NCBI GenBank assembly: GCA_964552725.1
Contig: CAZKHU010000002.1
Location: forward strand, 1-64,000
Source of the DNA: DYTH01 sp964552725
Lineage (GTDB): Bacteria; Desulfobacterota; Syntrophia; Syntrophales; UBA5619
DNA length: 64,000 nucleotides
Direction of reading: 5' to 3'
Shown: positions 1 to 8,975 of the stretch, in pieces
Position numbering within the stretch: the first letter of the stretch is position 1
Layout of the letters: each line of letters begins with the position of its first letter
Made by a program: the position numbers and the translations under genes
Notes under the pieces: model-generated
The model's database searches: none
The model's input: only the letters and a program-made list of their open reading frames with translations
Told to the model about the DNA's origin: nothing

Positions 1-45
1 CGAAGAAATTGAGCAAAAACGTAGCCCCCTGGAAGGGAGAAATAA

Positions 46-291
46 CAAACTGGAGTTTCTTTCTTTCTGGGTTCTCTTATCGAATGGATCGGCAGAATTT
101 TTAAAATCGCCCCCCGGACACGCACCGGTCTTGTTTTACTCGGAACATTGAAAAACCAGGGAATGGCGGGCGGCCTCTCCCTGACAATATCCGGAAAGGA
201 AGCGGCCATTCCCGCGGCAGTCTTTACTGCCTCGATGATAGCGTATATTGTCTGGTTGGACCTGCTGCAAAGGTTCAAGCAGCGGCGCTGA
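46..291 (+). pseudogene. C-terminal fragment of a bile acid:sodium symporter-like membrane protein
   Basis: The frame ending with TGA at 289-291 encodes about 81 residues resembling the last two membrane helices of the bile acid:sodium symporter (BASS) superfamily: a segment with GTLKNQG, then IPAAVFTASMIAYIVWLD and a basic tail QRFKQRR. The same frame has stops at 10-12, 22-24 and 43-45, so the rest of the protein cannot simply continue to the left. Either a frameshift lies near position 45 (the T-rich run at 57-70 is a candidate) or the gene is broken. Family assignment is from memory of the C-terminal pattern and is tentative; no start codon or upstream context is available. Confidence 0.35.
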
Positions 292-412
292 CGTAACGGC
301 CGCAAATAGATCGCCGCCGGCAGAGAATCGCTACGGGCAAGAGGCGCCTGCATGCAGCGTGAAAGGACTGATGGCCCCGATATCCTGTTTGAGAGGTTGG
401 AAATAACAGGCA

Positions 413-1105
413 ATGACAGACTCCGAAGCAAAAGATTACAATAGCGGCCACCGCCAGCGGCTCAAGCTGAAATATCTTACCGCCGGAATAGAGGCTTTCC
501 ACGATTACGAGGTCGTTGAACTGCTTCTTACCTATGCAATATCCCGCCGGGACATAAAACCGCTCGCAAAGGAACTTTTGGCGCGGTTCGGCTCAATAAA
601 GGGAATTATCGACGCGGAAACGGGGGAATTGAAAAAGGTTGACGGCATCAGCGAACACACGGCGATCCTTTTTAAGCTCTTCAAAGAGGCTTCCGCCCTA
701 TATTTGCGGCAGAAGGCAAGGGAGAAATCCCAAATTTCCTGTACGTCCGAACTTATCAACTTCTGCCGGACGACCCTGGGCGGCAAAAAAGACGAGGAGT
801 TCTGGGTTATTTATCTCGACGTGCAAAACCAGATAATAGAATTTGAAGCGCTGCAGAAAGGAACGGTCAATCAGGCAACGGTATATCCCAGACAGGTGCT
901 GGAAAACGCCCTTCGGAGAAAGGCTTCGGCGCTCATCCTCGTCCATAACCACCCGTCAGGGCATGTTCGCCCTTCCGAGGCGGACATCCGCATTACCAGG
1001 GTGATCAACGAAACCGCGAAAATGCTTGACATCAATGTCCACGACCATGTGATAATCGGCGAAGACCGCTTCTTCAGTTTCCGGGAAGAGGGGATGATGC
1101 CCTGA
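413..1105 (+). CDS. radC: RadC family JAB-domain protein
   Basis: 230 residues, normal for RadC. An N-terminal helix-hairpin-helix-like region (about residues 40-90) is followed by a JAB/MPN metalloprotease-like domain with the family signature HNHPSG at about residues 178-183 and the downstream SEAD metal-site segment, then HDHVIIG. RadC was named from a repair mutant, but its biochemical role is unsettled; the fold predicts a zinc-dependent hydrolase. The ATG at 413 gives a normal N-terminus. It stands alone on the plus strand and converges on the IHF/HU gene; a perfect 17-bp inverted repeat (1275-1321) lies between the two. Confidence 0.93.
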   Translation: MTDSEAKDYNSGHRQRLKLKYLTAGIEAFHDYEVVELLLTYAISRRDIKPLAKELLARFGSIKGIIDAETGELKKVDGISEHTAILFKLFKEASALYLRQKAREKSQISCTSELINFCRTTLGGKKDEEFWVIYLDVQNQIIEFEALQKGTVNQATVYPRQVLENALRRKASALILVHNHPSGHVRPSEADIRITRVINETAKMLDINVHDHVIIGEDRFFSFREEGMMP

Positions 1106-1274
1106 AAAGACACGCATGCGAAAGGATGGAAGGCCCCCGCAGACCTCCTGATACAAAAGCCGGCCGGAGAATCGAGCCGCAATCTCTGTCTCCCTGAATC
1201 GGAAAATACGCGAAAGCCATTAATAAGATGAAGGCAACTATTCAGCTCTTCGATGAGGGTTATCATTGCCGGGG

Positions 1275-1321
1275 CTTCAGTCGGGAATCCAGCTTCAAGA
1301 AACATGGATTCCCGACTGAAG
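1275..1321. repeat. Perfect 17-bp inverted repeat in a convergent intergenic gap
   Basis: Arms at 1275-1291 and 1305-1321 are exact reverse complements, separated by a 13-nt loop. It lies between the convergent radC (ends 1105) and the IHF/HU gene (ends 1377). There is no T-run after either arm, so it is not a classical intrinsic terminator. The arm core (TCGGGAATCC) resembles the CGGGAAT core of the repeat at 33026-33157, suggesting a dispersed palindromic repeat. Confidence 0.6.
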
Positions 1322-1376
1322 AATTCGGAAGTGGCATCGTTTGATGGGTATGCAGAGTGTTAAGACTAAAGAAGAA

Positions 1377-1658
1377 TTATCGTCTGCCGTCAACCCGTTC
1401 CTTTAATTCCTTGCCAACTTTAAAGAAGGGGAGCTTCTTCGGCGAGACCTTTATGCTTTTACCCGTCTTGGGGTTTCTGCCGGTATATGCGTCGTACTCT
1501 CTGACAACGAAACTGCCGAAACCTCTGATCTCGATTCTTCCGCTCTTTGCCAATTCATCGGAAAAACCGTCGAAAACGAGATTAACCACGTCCATTGCCA
1601 ATTTCTCAGTCAATTCTTCCTTCTGGCTCAGCGCCTCGATAAGCTCTGATTTGTTCAT
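1377..1658 (-). CDS. Integration host factor / HU family DNA-binding protein
   Basis: 93 residues, a typical size. It begins MNKSELIEAL and carries the conserved IEIRGFGSF beta segment, the GRNPKTG arm tip and an FKVGKELKERV C-terminus, which matches IHF-beta better than HU. Known members bind the minor groove as dimers and bend DNA. A textbook AAGGAGG ribosome site lies just upstream of the ATG at 1658. A sigma-70-like promoter at 1762-1789 gives it its own transcript of roughly 100-nt leader, so it can be expressed independently of the rluB operon. Subunit identity (alpha, beta or homodimeric) cannot be settled from sequence alone. Confidence 0.92.
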   Translation of the reverse strand: MNKSELIEALSQKEELTEKLAMDVVNLVFDGFSDELAKSGRIEIRGFGSFVVREYDAYTGRNPKTGKSIKVSPKKLPFFKVGKELKERVDGRR

Positions 1659-1761
1659 TAAATCCTCCTTAAATTATTGCTGCCGACATCGCCCATCACT
1701 ATAATAAACTCGATCTGCAGAAACCCAAACAAAATTGATAAAACATCATTGTTTTTCGGGG

Positions 1762-1789
1762 ACTATATTTATTTTACAGTTAATGTCAA
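1762..1789 (-). promoter_or_regulatory. Sigma-70 promoter for the IHF/HU gene
   Basis: Read on the minus strand: TTGACA (1784-1789), 16-nt spacer, TATAGT (1762-1767). It sits at the very 3' end of rluB, and its predicted transcript starts about 100 nt before the IHF/HU ATG. Confidence 0.6.
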
Positions 1790-2538
1790 GATAATTTTTT
1801 ACTGTTTTGGGGCGCCTGGGACTGGGCCATAAGCTGCCCTACCTCTCCATGACGCAGGGCGCGCCACTCGCCTTCGCCAAGAGAATCGAGGGTAAGATCG
1901 CCAAAAGATACCCGGATCAAACGGGTCACGGAATGGCCAAGCGAATCAAAAGCCCTTCTTATTACACGGTTTCTTCCATCATGAATGGTCAGACGCAGCC
2001 ATGTGCTTTTCGGATTGAGCTTTTCCGTGCTGACCGCTGACGGGGCAAACTTCCCATCGGGAAGTTCCATCCCTTTCTCTATGGTTTGCAGTTCAAGCCT
2101 GTTCAGGCGCCCTTCGATCTTGACACGGTAGGTTTTCGGAACCTTGAAGCGGGGATGCTGAAGACGCTGGGCAAAATCACCATCATTGGTCAAAAGGAGC
2201 AATCCCTCGGAATCATAATCGAGACGTCCAACCGGAAAAACCCTCTCGGCAACGCCGCCGAGAAGATCGGTAACTATCGGCCTTCCTTCCGGATCGTTCA
2301 GGGTGGTGACATACCCGCCCGGCTTATTCAAAAGTATGTAAACCTTTTCCGTTTCACAGGAGATAAGCTTGCCGTCCACCCTTATTTCATCCCGTTTGAC
2401 ATCGGCCCTGGTTCCCTGCTGGCGCGCAATTACGCCGTTTACCGATATCCTGCCATCGGAAACCATTTTCTCTGCCGCACGCCGCGATGCCACCCCGGCG
2501 CCGGAAAGAATTTTCTGCAATCGTTCTTCCACTACCAT
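1786..2538 (-). CDS. rluB: RluB/RsuA family ribosomal large-subunit pseudouridine synthase
   Basis: 250 residues from the chosen start. An N-terminal S4 RNA-binding domain (ERLQKILSGAGVASRRAAE) is followed by the RsuA/RluB catalytic domain with GRLDYDSEGLLLLTNDG, whose Asp is the expected nucleophile. Family members isomerise one uridine in 23S rRNA (RluB, helix 80) or 16S rRNA (RsuA); the length and N-terminus favour the RluB side. A GTG at 2568 would add ten residues and overlap the scpB stop (TAGTG), but a strong GAGGGGG ribosome site fits the ATG at 2538. Last gene of the trpS-scpA-scpB-rluB group, a neighbour arrangement common in bacteria. Confidence 0.9.
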   Translation of the reverse strand: MVVEERLQKILSGAGVASRRAAEKMVSDGRISVNGVIARQQGTRADVKRDEIRVDGKLISCETEKVYILLNKPGGYVTTLNDPEGRPIVTDLLGGVAERVFPVGRLDYDSEGLLLLTNDGDFAQRLQHPRFKVPKTYRVKIEGRLNRLELQTIEKGMELPDGKFAPSAVSTEKLNPKSTWLRLTIHDGRNRVIRRAFDSLGHSVTRLIRVSFGDLTLDSLGEGEWRALRHGEVGQLMAQSQAPQNSKKLS

Positions 2539-2567
2539 TCCCCCCTCGCGAAAACCCGCGCTAACCA

Positions 2568-3110
2568 CTAACCCCGGTTGTCTTCAGAAGACCTGAAATC
2601 CTTCATTTCCCGGAGCGTCGGCAATTCGGCAAGGTCCTTCAAATTGAATACCTCAAGGAATCTTTTTGACGTTCCATAAATAATCGGTTTTCCGGGAACA
2701 TCCTTGCGCCCGACGATCCTTGCCAGCTTTTTTTCCAGAAGCCCCTTGAGCGCGCCGCCCGTATCGACGCCCCTGATCCGGTCTATTTCCGCTTTCATGA
2801 CCGGCTGACGATAGGCAATAACAGCCAGCGTTTCCATGGCGGAAGGAGAAAGTGAAGCGGGGCGAACCACCTTTAATCTGCCGACCCAGGGGGCCATCTC
2901 GATTTTTGTCTGAAAACGAAACCCGCCGGCCACCTCCTGCAGAGAGATCCCCCCTTCGCGCCTTTCGTATTCTCTGCCCAGCGCCTGAAAAAGATTGATC
3001 ACCTCATCCCTCTTCAGATCGGGGAAAATCTCGGCGACCTTCTCGACGGCAAGGGGTGTTTCCGAGGCAAAAATCAAAGCCTCCAGGATAGCGATCTTCT
3101 CTTCCATCAC
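2568..3110 (-). CDS. scpB: Segregation and condensation protein B
   Basis: 180 residues, the usual size for ScpB, a kleisin-associated winged-helix protein that joins ScpA and SMC in the bacterial condensin. Recognised by the N-terminus EEKIAILEALIFASETPL and the second winged helix with MKAEIDRIRGVDTGGALKGL. Its ATG overlaps the stop of scpA by 4 nt (ATGA), indicating translational coupling and matched expression of the two partners. No smc gene is seen in the window. Confidence 0.95.
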   Translation of the reverse strand: MMEEKIAILEALIFASETPLAVEKVAEIFPDLKRDEVINLFQALGREYERREGGISLQEVAGGFRFQTKIEMAPWVGRLKVVRPASLSPSAMETLAVIAYRQPVMKAEIDRIRGVDTGGALKGLLEKKLARIVGRKDVPGKPIIYGTSKRFLEVFNLKDLAELPTLREMKDFRSSEDNRG

Positions 3111-3886
3111 ACCTCGACATTTTGCATCTGCGCCGTTTCCGGTTCCCCTGCAACAGCCAAAAACAGCCTTATTTCCCCAAACGGCACTGCCTGGCGCACC
3201 TTTGCCATCCGCAATTTAATAAGCTCCAGAATAGCAAGAAACGTATAAACAATCCGCTTTCTGCTTTGGGGAAGAGGCTGCAGCCGATCCTCCACCAGTT
3301 CGGAGAAGGATATCTGACCTTCCCTGGACAAAATTTCCATTATCTCATTGATCCGCTCGGCAAGAGAAAGTTTTTCAACGCTGAACTCAAGTCCTTCCAC
3401 TGCTTCGAGACCGGCGACAATCCGACGGAAGGCCTCCACCAGTTCAAAAAGATCGGCTTCTATCGGACCGTCTTCCATTCCTGCAGAATCGGGAACAACC
3501 TCCGGAAAGGCGCCCAGTTTGAAGACATCCCTTTCGAGAAGAGGCCGAACGGCAAGAAGGCCGGCAGCTTCCCTGTACATCTGGTATTCCAGAAGCTGCT
3601 TGACCAGTTCCGCACGGGGGTCTTCCCCCGCCTCTTCATCGTCGCCGCCATCATCCACTGCCGGCAAAAGCATCCGTGATTTGATGTGGGCAAGCGTTGC
3701 CGCCATGACCAGGTATTCGCCGGCCAGATCGAGATTCAAAGAGCGCATCGCGTCAATATATCCCAGATACTGACTGGTAATCAGGGCCACGGGAATGTTG
3801 TAGATGTCGATCTCGTTCTTCCGAATCAAATAAAGCAAAAGATCGAGCGGGCCTTCAAAAACATCGAGTTTAATCTCATAACTCAT
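3107..3886 (-). CDS. scpA: Segregation and condensation protein A
   Basis: 259 residues. The N-terminus carries the kleisin signature VFEGPLDLLLYLIRKNEIDI and the segment YLVMAATLAHIKSRMLLP; the C-terminal winged helix (RKRIVYTFLAILELIKL) contacts the SMC head. An acidic linker (DDGGDDEEAGEDP) lies between. It overlaps the end of trpS by 11 nt upstream and scpB by 4 nt downstream, so trpS-scpA-scpB is almost certainly one transcript. Confidence 0.95.
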   Translation of the reverse strand: MSYEIKLDVFEGPLDLLLYLIRKNEIDIYNIPVALITSQYLGYIDAMRSLNLDLAGEYLVMAATLAHIKSRMLLPAVDDGGDDEEAGEDPRAELVKQLLEYQMYREAAGLLAVRPLLERDVFKLGAFPEVVPDSAGMEDGPIEADLFELVEAFRRIVAGLEAVEGLEFSVEKLSLAERINEIMEILSREGQISFSELVEDRLQPLPQSRKRIVYTFLAILELIKLRMAKVRQAVPFGEIRLFLAVAGEPETAQMQNVEV

Positions 3887-4877
3887 GTCGCATCTTCATG
3901 ACTTCGCGCACCTCGGCCAGAGTCGAAGCGGCGATGCGGCCTGCACGGATATTGCCGTCCTCAATGATCTCCCGCACCTCTTGGGGATGGGCAAGATAAT
4001 GTTCCCGCTTTTCGTGAACGGGCTTCATGCCTTCGGCAATAGCCGCAGCCAGGCGCCTTTTGCATTCGATACAGCCGATCGCGGCGCTCCGGCAGGCAGC
4101 GGCTGTCTCCATTACATCCGTTGAGGATGAATATAGCCCATGCAGGGCATAAACATTGCAGAGTTCAGGACGGCCGGGATCGCTTTTGCGCTGCCGCTGG
4201 GGATCGGTGAACATTGCCATAACCTTTTCTTTCAGACACTCTCCCTTATCGCTCATGAATATCGAGTTGTCGTAAGACTTGCTCATCTTGCGTCCATCGA
4301 TCCCCAAAAGCTTCGGCACCTCGGCAAGCAATGGCTCCGGGACCGGGAATGTCTCTCCGTAGAGAAAATTAAAACGGCGGGCAATCTCGCGAGTCAGCTC
4401 GACATGGGGAAGCTGGTCGATACCGACGGGAACGCCGAAAGCCTTGTACATGATTATATCGGCCGCCTGCAATACCGGGTATCCAAGAAAACCGAAGGTC
4501 GAAAGATCCTTCTGGGCAAGCTCTTCCTTGATCTCCTTGTAGGTAGGATTTCTCTCCAGCCAGGCAAGCGGGGTGATCATGGATAAAAGGAGAAAGAGCT
4601 CCGCATGCTCCCGGACCGAAGACTGGATAAACAGCGTGCTCCGCTGCGGTTCAAGGCCGGCGGAGAGCCAGTCGATCACCATATCGATTGTATTTGCCCT
4701 TATATCTCCCGTTGTCGCATAGTCGCTGGTTAGCGCATGCCAGTCGGCAACAAAATAAAGGCACTCATAATCTCCATGATTCTGCAAAGATATCCAGTTA
4801 TAAAGCGCTCCGTGAAGATTTCCGAGATGAAGTTTCCCCGTAGGCCGCATACCGCTCAATATTCTTTTCCGAGACAA
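3876..4877 (-). CDS. trpS: Tryptophanyl-tRNA synthetase
   Basis: 333 residues from the chosen start. A class I synthetase with the HIGH-type motif LHLGNLHG near the N-terminus and the KMSKS loop (GRKMSKSYDNS) at about residue 195. It charges tRNA-Trp. The open frame extends upstream to an ATG at 4919, but that extension is not conserved; a strong AAGGGAGG ribosome site sits 7-8 nt before a TTG at 4877, giving the normal start SRKRILSGMRPTG. First gene of the trpS-scpA-scpB-rluB group, lying just after the terminator of the HU gene. Confidence 0.93.
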   Translation of the reverse strand: MSRKRILSGMRPTGKLHLGNLHGALYNWISLQNHGDYECLYFVADWHALTSDYATTGDIRANTIDMVIDWLSAGLEPQRSTLFIQSSVREHAELFLLLSMITPLAWLERNPTYKEIKEELAQKDLSTFGFLGYPVLQAADIIMYKAFGVPVGIDQLPHVELTREIARRFNFLYGETFPVPEPLLAEVPKLLGIDGRKMSKSYDNSIFMSDKGECLKEKVMAMFTDPQRQRKSDPGRPELCNVYALHGLYSSSTDVMETAAACRSAAIGCIECKRRLAAAIAEGMKPVHEKREHYLAHPQEVREIIEDGNIRAGRIAASTLAEVREVMKMRHEL

Positions 4878-5031
4878 AAAAACCTCCCTTGCGCAAGCTG
4901 TTTCCCGTCGTCTTGTCAATTACGGCAAACTCAGGGAAATACTGCCAAAATGATTAAGAAACGGGATGCTCCATAGCAGAAACATCCGGCCGTGTCAATG
5001 AACGGGGCCAAATTTCAAATATGTCCCCAAC

Positions 5032-5067
5032 AAAAAAGGCTCCCTTGCCGATATGGGAGCCTTTTTT
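5032..5067 (-). terminator. Intrinsic terminator of the HU gene
   Basis: On the minus strand an A-run, GGCTCCC, a 10-nt loop, GGGAGCC and TTTTTT. The symmetrical A and T tracts would let it work in both directions. It ends the HU transcript 22 nt after the stop codon. Confidence 0.9.
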
Positions 5068-5088
5068 ACCTGTCTGTCTTAACGAAAA

Positions 5089-5361
5089 CTATTTCACTTT
5101 GTTGGCCAGGGCCTTTCCAACCTTGAACTTTACCACCTTCTTGGCCGGGATCTTGATTTTCTTACCGGTCTGCGGGTTTCTGCCTTCGCGCGCCTTCCTC
5201 TTGACGACCGTAAAAGCGCCGAACCCAACCAGCCCGATCTTGCCGTTCTTCTTGAGCTCCTTCGCGACCGTCCCTACATACGCCTCGAGAGCCTTAGCCG
5301 CCACCGCCTTTGTGATTTCCGCCTCTTCCGCTATTACCGCAATCAATTCCGCTTTTGTCAT
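5089..5361 (-). CDS. HU family DNA-binding protein
   Basis: 90 residues from ATG 5361, exactly the HU size. It begins MTKAELIAVIAEEAEI and has the GLVGFGAFTVVKRKAREGRN and FKVGKAL motifs. It is an abundant nucleoid protein that bends DNA non-specifically. The frame is open for another 36 codons upstream, but that extension is unlike HU, and a purine-rich AAAGGGGG site precedes 5361. It differs clearly from the IHF-like protein at 1377-1658, so the window encodes two paralogues of this family. Monocistronic, with its own terminator. Confidence 0.93.
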   Translation of the reverse strand: MTKAELIAVIAEEAEITKAVAAKALEAYVGTVAKELKKNGKIGLVGFGAFTVVKRKAREGRNPQTGKKIKIPAKKVVKFKVGKALANKVK

Positions 5362-5778
5362 TCCCGTTTTCCCCCTTTCAATAATGGTTTGATGGATTAC
5401 AAATTCACCACCCCGATGGTGGATTAATGCCTGCTTTAACGCGACCGTAAGACTGAAGCCCTGAAACACTCATGCCTGTTGCAAATCCGGGTAAGGCGCA
5501 TCAAAATGCCGTAAAAAGTTTTACTTTCCAATTTTATTGTTTCTAATAACCACAAAGGAACGACGGAATGTCTTATAGTTTGTCCGTCTGCTAACACAAA
5601 CTGCCGTGGTAATCAAGAAAAAACTGTAATTTTTGGCAACAATTTCATTAGTTGCACCAAATATTTTTGCCGAGGTTCATTTACAGACAAGAATTTCGTT
5701 TGAATTTTTTCGCTCACCAGCTATCCGTTCTCCGACATTTTCCTGTCTTATAAAACGAAAACACAGCTTTTCAATACG
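5362..5778. other. AT-rich intergenic region upstream of the HU gene
   Basis: 417 nt without a gene. It holds the leader of the HU gene, including a short hairpin (CCACC-CCGAT-GGTGG, near 5407-5423), and long A/T tracts such as 5515-5545 and 5630-5670. I see no promoter good enough to call. Such tracts upstream of a nucleoid-protein gene may be autoregulatory, but this is only a guess. Confidence 0.5.
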
Positions 5779-6237
5779 TTAAAGTTCCATTATCATTGAT
5801 ATTTCATCGCAGAAATCGGGGTACTTGGGACAGCGCAGACAGTCCGACCATATCTTTTGGGGAAGGGTATTGCGATCTATATGCTTGAAACCCAACTTCA
5901 GAAAAAACTCCCGCTGGTATGTAAGGGCAAATATTCGGTAGAGCTCCAACGTAACCGCTTCGGATATGCAGGCTTCGACAAGCTTGCGTCCGATTCCTTC
6001 CCGTCTCCGATCTTCCGCGACGTTGAGGGAACGAATTTCCGCGAGGTTCTCCCAGGTTATATTCATTGCGCAGGTGCCGACAATCTCACCGTCTGAGTCG
6101 TTATAATAGACAAAAAAATCCCTCAGGCTTCCATATATGTCCATCAGAGAACGGGGAAGCATCTCCCCCTTGCCGGCGGAAATATTGATCAGTTTGTGAA
6201 TGGTCTTTACATCTCCTATACGAGCTTTTCTAAGCAT
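5779..6237 (-). CDS. GNAT acetyltransferase, short ArgA-like type
   Basis: 152 residues with a single GNAT domain: MLRKARIGDVKTIHKLI at the start, the acetyl-CoA loop RRREGIGRKLVE at about residues 95-106, and FFLKLGFKHI after it. The C-terminus has a cysteine-containing tail, CLRCPKYPDFCDE, typical of the short stand-alone N-acetylglutamate synthases found in Deltaproteobacteria. By that resemblance it may catalyse the first step of arginine synthesis, but no arg gene is adjacent. It follows recN after 24 nt and is probably cotranscribed with nadK-recN. Confidence 0.75.
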   Translation of the reverse strand: MLRKARIGDVKTIHKLINISAGKGEMLPRSLMDIYGSLRDFFVYYNDSDGEIVGTCAMNITWENLAEIRSLNVAEDRRREGIGRKLVEACISEAVTLELYRIFALTYQREFFLKLGFKHIDRNTLPQKIWSDCLRCPKYPDFCDEISMIMEL

Positions 6238-6261
6238 TTCTCATCCCTTGCGCCTTATTAT

Positions 6262-7947
6262 TTACCGGGCTGCAAACAGCATCTCCCGGGCATGCTCTCT
6301 CGTCTTTTGCGTCAGCTCCACCCCGCCCAGCATCCGGGCGATCTCTTCTATGCGTCCGTCCCCGGAAAGAACGGAAACGCCGGTATTTGTCCTGCCGTCA
6401 ACAACATGCTTGGTTATCAGATAATGACGTTCTCCACGACAGGCAATCTGGGGGAGATGCGTTATGCAGATGACCTGGTGACTGCGGGCCACTTCCTGAA
6501 TTTTTTTCCCGACAATCTCCGCTGCCGCCCCCCCAATCCCGCTGTCAACCTCATCGAAAACGATTGTCCCCACCGAACCGGTCTTCGCCAGAACCTTCTT
6601 AAAAGCCAGCATAATTCGAGAAAGCTCACCGCCGGATGCCACATTGCGCAGGGGTTTGGGCTCTTCGCCGGCATTAGCCGCCAGGTAAAATTCCGGCAGG
6701 TCATTTCCATTTTCGTGCAGGGCGTTAACGACGCAATTGGTTTCATGCTGATGAAAAACAACAGAAAATCTGGCGCTTTCCATTCTCATGGCCCTGATCT
6801 CCCTTTCGACCGAGTCCATCAAGGCCAAAGCGGCCCCGCGCCGCTTCGCGGAAAGGTCGGCAGCCGCTTCCCATAAAAGCTTTCCTTCTTCTGCGATACT
6901 GCCCTTCAACTCTGCAATCTCGTCTTCTACTGTCGAAATCGCCTCTATTTCCCTCTGTCCCTCACTCAATTTGTCTAAAACAGCCGAGAGTGTCCCGCCG
7001 TATTTCCTTTTCATGCGCCCCAAGAGCTCCAGCCTTTCTTCAATCATCTCGAGACGGAGCGGATCGCAGGCAAGATGATTCGCGTAATCGCGGAATGTCA
7101 GGGCCGCCGCCTCAATCCGGTAATAAAATTCATCCATTTCCTGCTCTGACAGCCCCAGGGATGGATCGATCTTGCGTATTTCCTTCACCGCGGACACTGC
7201 ATCGTGCAACCCGGAAAGCACGGATTCGCCTTTGCCGTAAAGCGTCTCATAGGCGGACTGCGACAGATTGGAAAGCTTTTGAATATTGACGAGCACATTC
7301 TTTTCATCGGCAAGAGCCACATCCTCGCCCTCCATAATATCGGCGCGGCTGATCTCCTGGATCTGAAAGCGCAGCAGCTCTTCCCGTTCCGCCCTCTTTC
7401 CCCGTTTTTCCTCAAGAAGGCGCAATCTCTCTTCCTGCAGGCAATAATGGTCGTATATTTTTCGATACTCTCCGCGCAGAGGCAGAAGGCCTCCGAATTC
7501 ATCAAGAATATCGATCTGATTATCCACATGCAGGATCGTTTGATGGGCGTTCTGAGAGCAGATGTTGATGAGCGACTCGCCAATAACGGCAAGGGAAGCT
7601 AACGAGCCGATCCGGCCGTTGATATAAACCCTGTTCTTGCCGGAACGGGAAATCACCCGGCGAATAACGATCTCGTCTGCGTCTGCGTCTCCCAACCCCA
7701 TTTCGCTTATTCTTGCCTGCAGGGTCTTTTGCCCGCGAATATCAAAGAGCGCCTCGATGACCGCCTCGTCCTTGGGGGAACGGATCATGTCGGAGCTCGC
7801 CCTCTCTCCCAGAAGAAGCCCCACCGCACCGACAAGAATCGACTTCCCGGCGCCTGTCTCCCCGGAAATTATCGTCAGGCCCTCGGAGAATCTCACCTTC
7901 AATTCGTCGATAATCGCGAAATCACAGATATTCAACTCAGTTAACAT
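6262..7947 (-). CDS. recN: DNA repair protein RecN
   Basis: 561 residues, normal for RecN, an SMC-like ATPase in recombinational repair of double-strand breaks. The Walker A motif GETGAGKS lies at about residues 29-36, two coiled-coil stretches flank the middle, and the ABC signature/Walker B part (ASGGELSRIMLA, then IVFDEVDSGIGG) lies near residues 430-475. Its ATG overlaps the end of nadK by 11 nt, a frequent gene pair. I saw no LexA-like box of the type found at 40454 close to this gene. Confidence 0.96.
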   Translation of the reverse strand: MLTELNICDFAIIDELKVRFSEGLTIISGETGAGKSILVGAVGLLLGERASSDMIRSPKDEAVIEALFDIRGQKTLQARISEMGLGDADADEIVIRRVISRSGKNRVYINGRIGSLASLAVIGESLINICSQNAHQTILHVDNQIDILDEFGGLLPLRGEYRKIYDHYCLQEERLRLLEEKRGKRAEREELLRFQIQEISRADIMEGEDVALADEKNVLVNIQKLSNLSQSAYETLYGKGESVLSGLHDAVSAVKEIRKIDPSLGLSEQEMDEFYYRIEAAALTFRDYANHLACDPLRLEMIEERLELLGRMKRKYGGTLSAVLDKLSEGQREIEAISTVEDEIAELKGSIAEEGKLLWEAAADLSAKRRGAALALMDSVEREIRAMRMESARFSVVFHQHETNCVVNALHENGNDLPEFYLAANAGEEPKPLRNVASGGELSRIMLAFKKVLAKTGSVGTIVFDEVDSGIGGAAAEIVGKKIQEVARSHQVICITHLPQIACRGERHYLITKHVVDGRTNTGVSVLSGDGRIEEIARMLGGVELTQKTREHAREMLFAAR

Positions 7948-8830
7948 TTTTCTCTTTGCGGGAGAGTCCTGTCTGGGAGCCGCCCCATCCCAATTTAGTT
8001 CTCAAAATTTCCAGATAGCCTCGCTGGGGAGAAGAAACCAGTTTCGTCACCTGTTCTGATCTTTTTATTAAAACCCTGTCCTTGTAAGTGATCGGGAAAG
8101 ATATCTGACCATCCATGGTAACCGTTGCCCCCGGCTCCCGGGTGTTGAGGATCACCTCCACGACAACATCTGCCGGCAGGATCACCGGTCTGTTTGTCAG
8201 TGTGTGGGGACAGATGGGGTTTATAATTATGGAATCAAGTTCCGGGAAAACGATCGGCCCTCCCGCGGCAAGAGAATAGGCCGTGGAACCGGTCGGCGTC
8301 GCCACAATAAGGCCGTCCGCCTTGAAGGTCGTCAGATACCTTCCGTCAACCGCAGTCTCCAGCTCCACCAGCCGGGAAAGATTGCCGCGATTGATCACGA
8401 CGTCATTGAGCACCGAACCCTTCTGCAGCAGAGTCTCTCCGCTGAGCACCTCCGCGTGCAGCATCATCCTCTCTTCAACCACAAAGTTCCCGGCCAGAAT
8501 CTCATCCAGGGCGCTGTACATCTCATCAAGGTTTACCTCGGTAAGGTATCCGAATACACCCAGGTTGACCCCGATAATCGGCACATCACGCTCCGACAGC
8601 AAGCGGGCTGTCCGCAGTATTGTTCCATCGCCGCCAAACACGACTATCAAATCAGCATCTACCCAAAGCCTGCCTTTTTCGGGTTCCAGAAGACCGGTCA
8701 CAGCGGCAATTTCTTTTTCAAGATAAACCTCCAAACCGCGATCGAGCAGCCATTTCCGCAGAGCGACCGTATAGCAGGCGGACTTTTCCTTGGCGGTATT
8801 TGCGATTATCCCAACCTTCTTTATAGCCAT
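7937..8830 (-). CDS. nadK: NAD kinase
   Basis: 297 residues from ATG 8830. It carries the NAD-kinase signature GGDGT at about residues 63-67, the NDVVINRG segment and the DGLIVATPTGSTAYSLAAGG loop. It phosphorylates NAD to NADP using ATP or polyphosphate. The frame extends 43 codons further upstream, but those residues are not family-like and a GGGAG site precedes 8830. Coupled to recN by overlap; divergent from the rdgC-like gene at 8976, so the 145 nt between should hold two promoters. Confidence 0.95.
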   Translation of the reverse strand: MAIKKVGIIANTAKEKSACYTVALRKWLLDRGLEVYLEKEIAAVTGLLEPEKGRLWVDADLIVVFGGDGTILRTARLLSERDVPIIGVNLGVFGYLTEVNLDEMYSALDEILAGNFVVEERMMLHAEVLSGETLLQKGSVLNDVVINRGNLSRLVELETAVDGRYLTTFKADGLIVATPTGSTAYSLAAGGPIVFPELDSIIINPICPHTLTNRPVILPADVVVEVILNTREPGATVTMDGQISFPITYKDRVLIKRSEQVTKLVSSPQRGYLEILRTKLGWGGSQTGLSRKEKNVN

Positions 8831-8975
8831 CGGACTCCCATAAAATAATTTCGGGCGCTTTCCTACCATAATCCAGCACCTTTGTCCAACCGCATTATCT
8901 GAATTCCGCCACACAGACCTTGACATCGCCTCGGCAAGTAGGTTAGTGTCCCGCTGCAATTACAAGGAGACATTT

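Noticed and set aside
1106..1376. Intrinsic terminator for radC at the 17-bp inverted repeat
   Set aside because: Stem is strong but no U-run follows on either strand.
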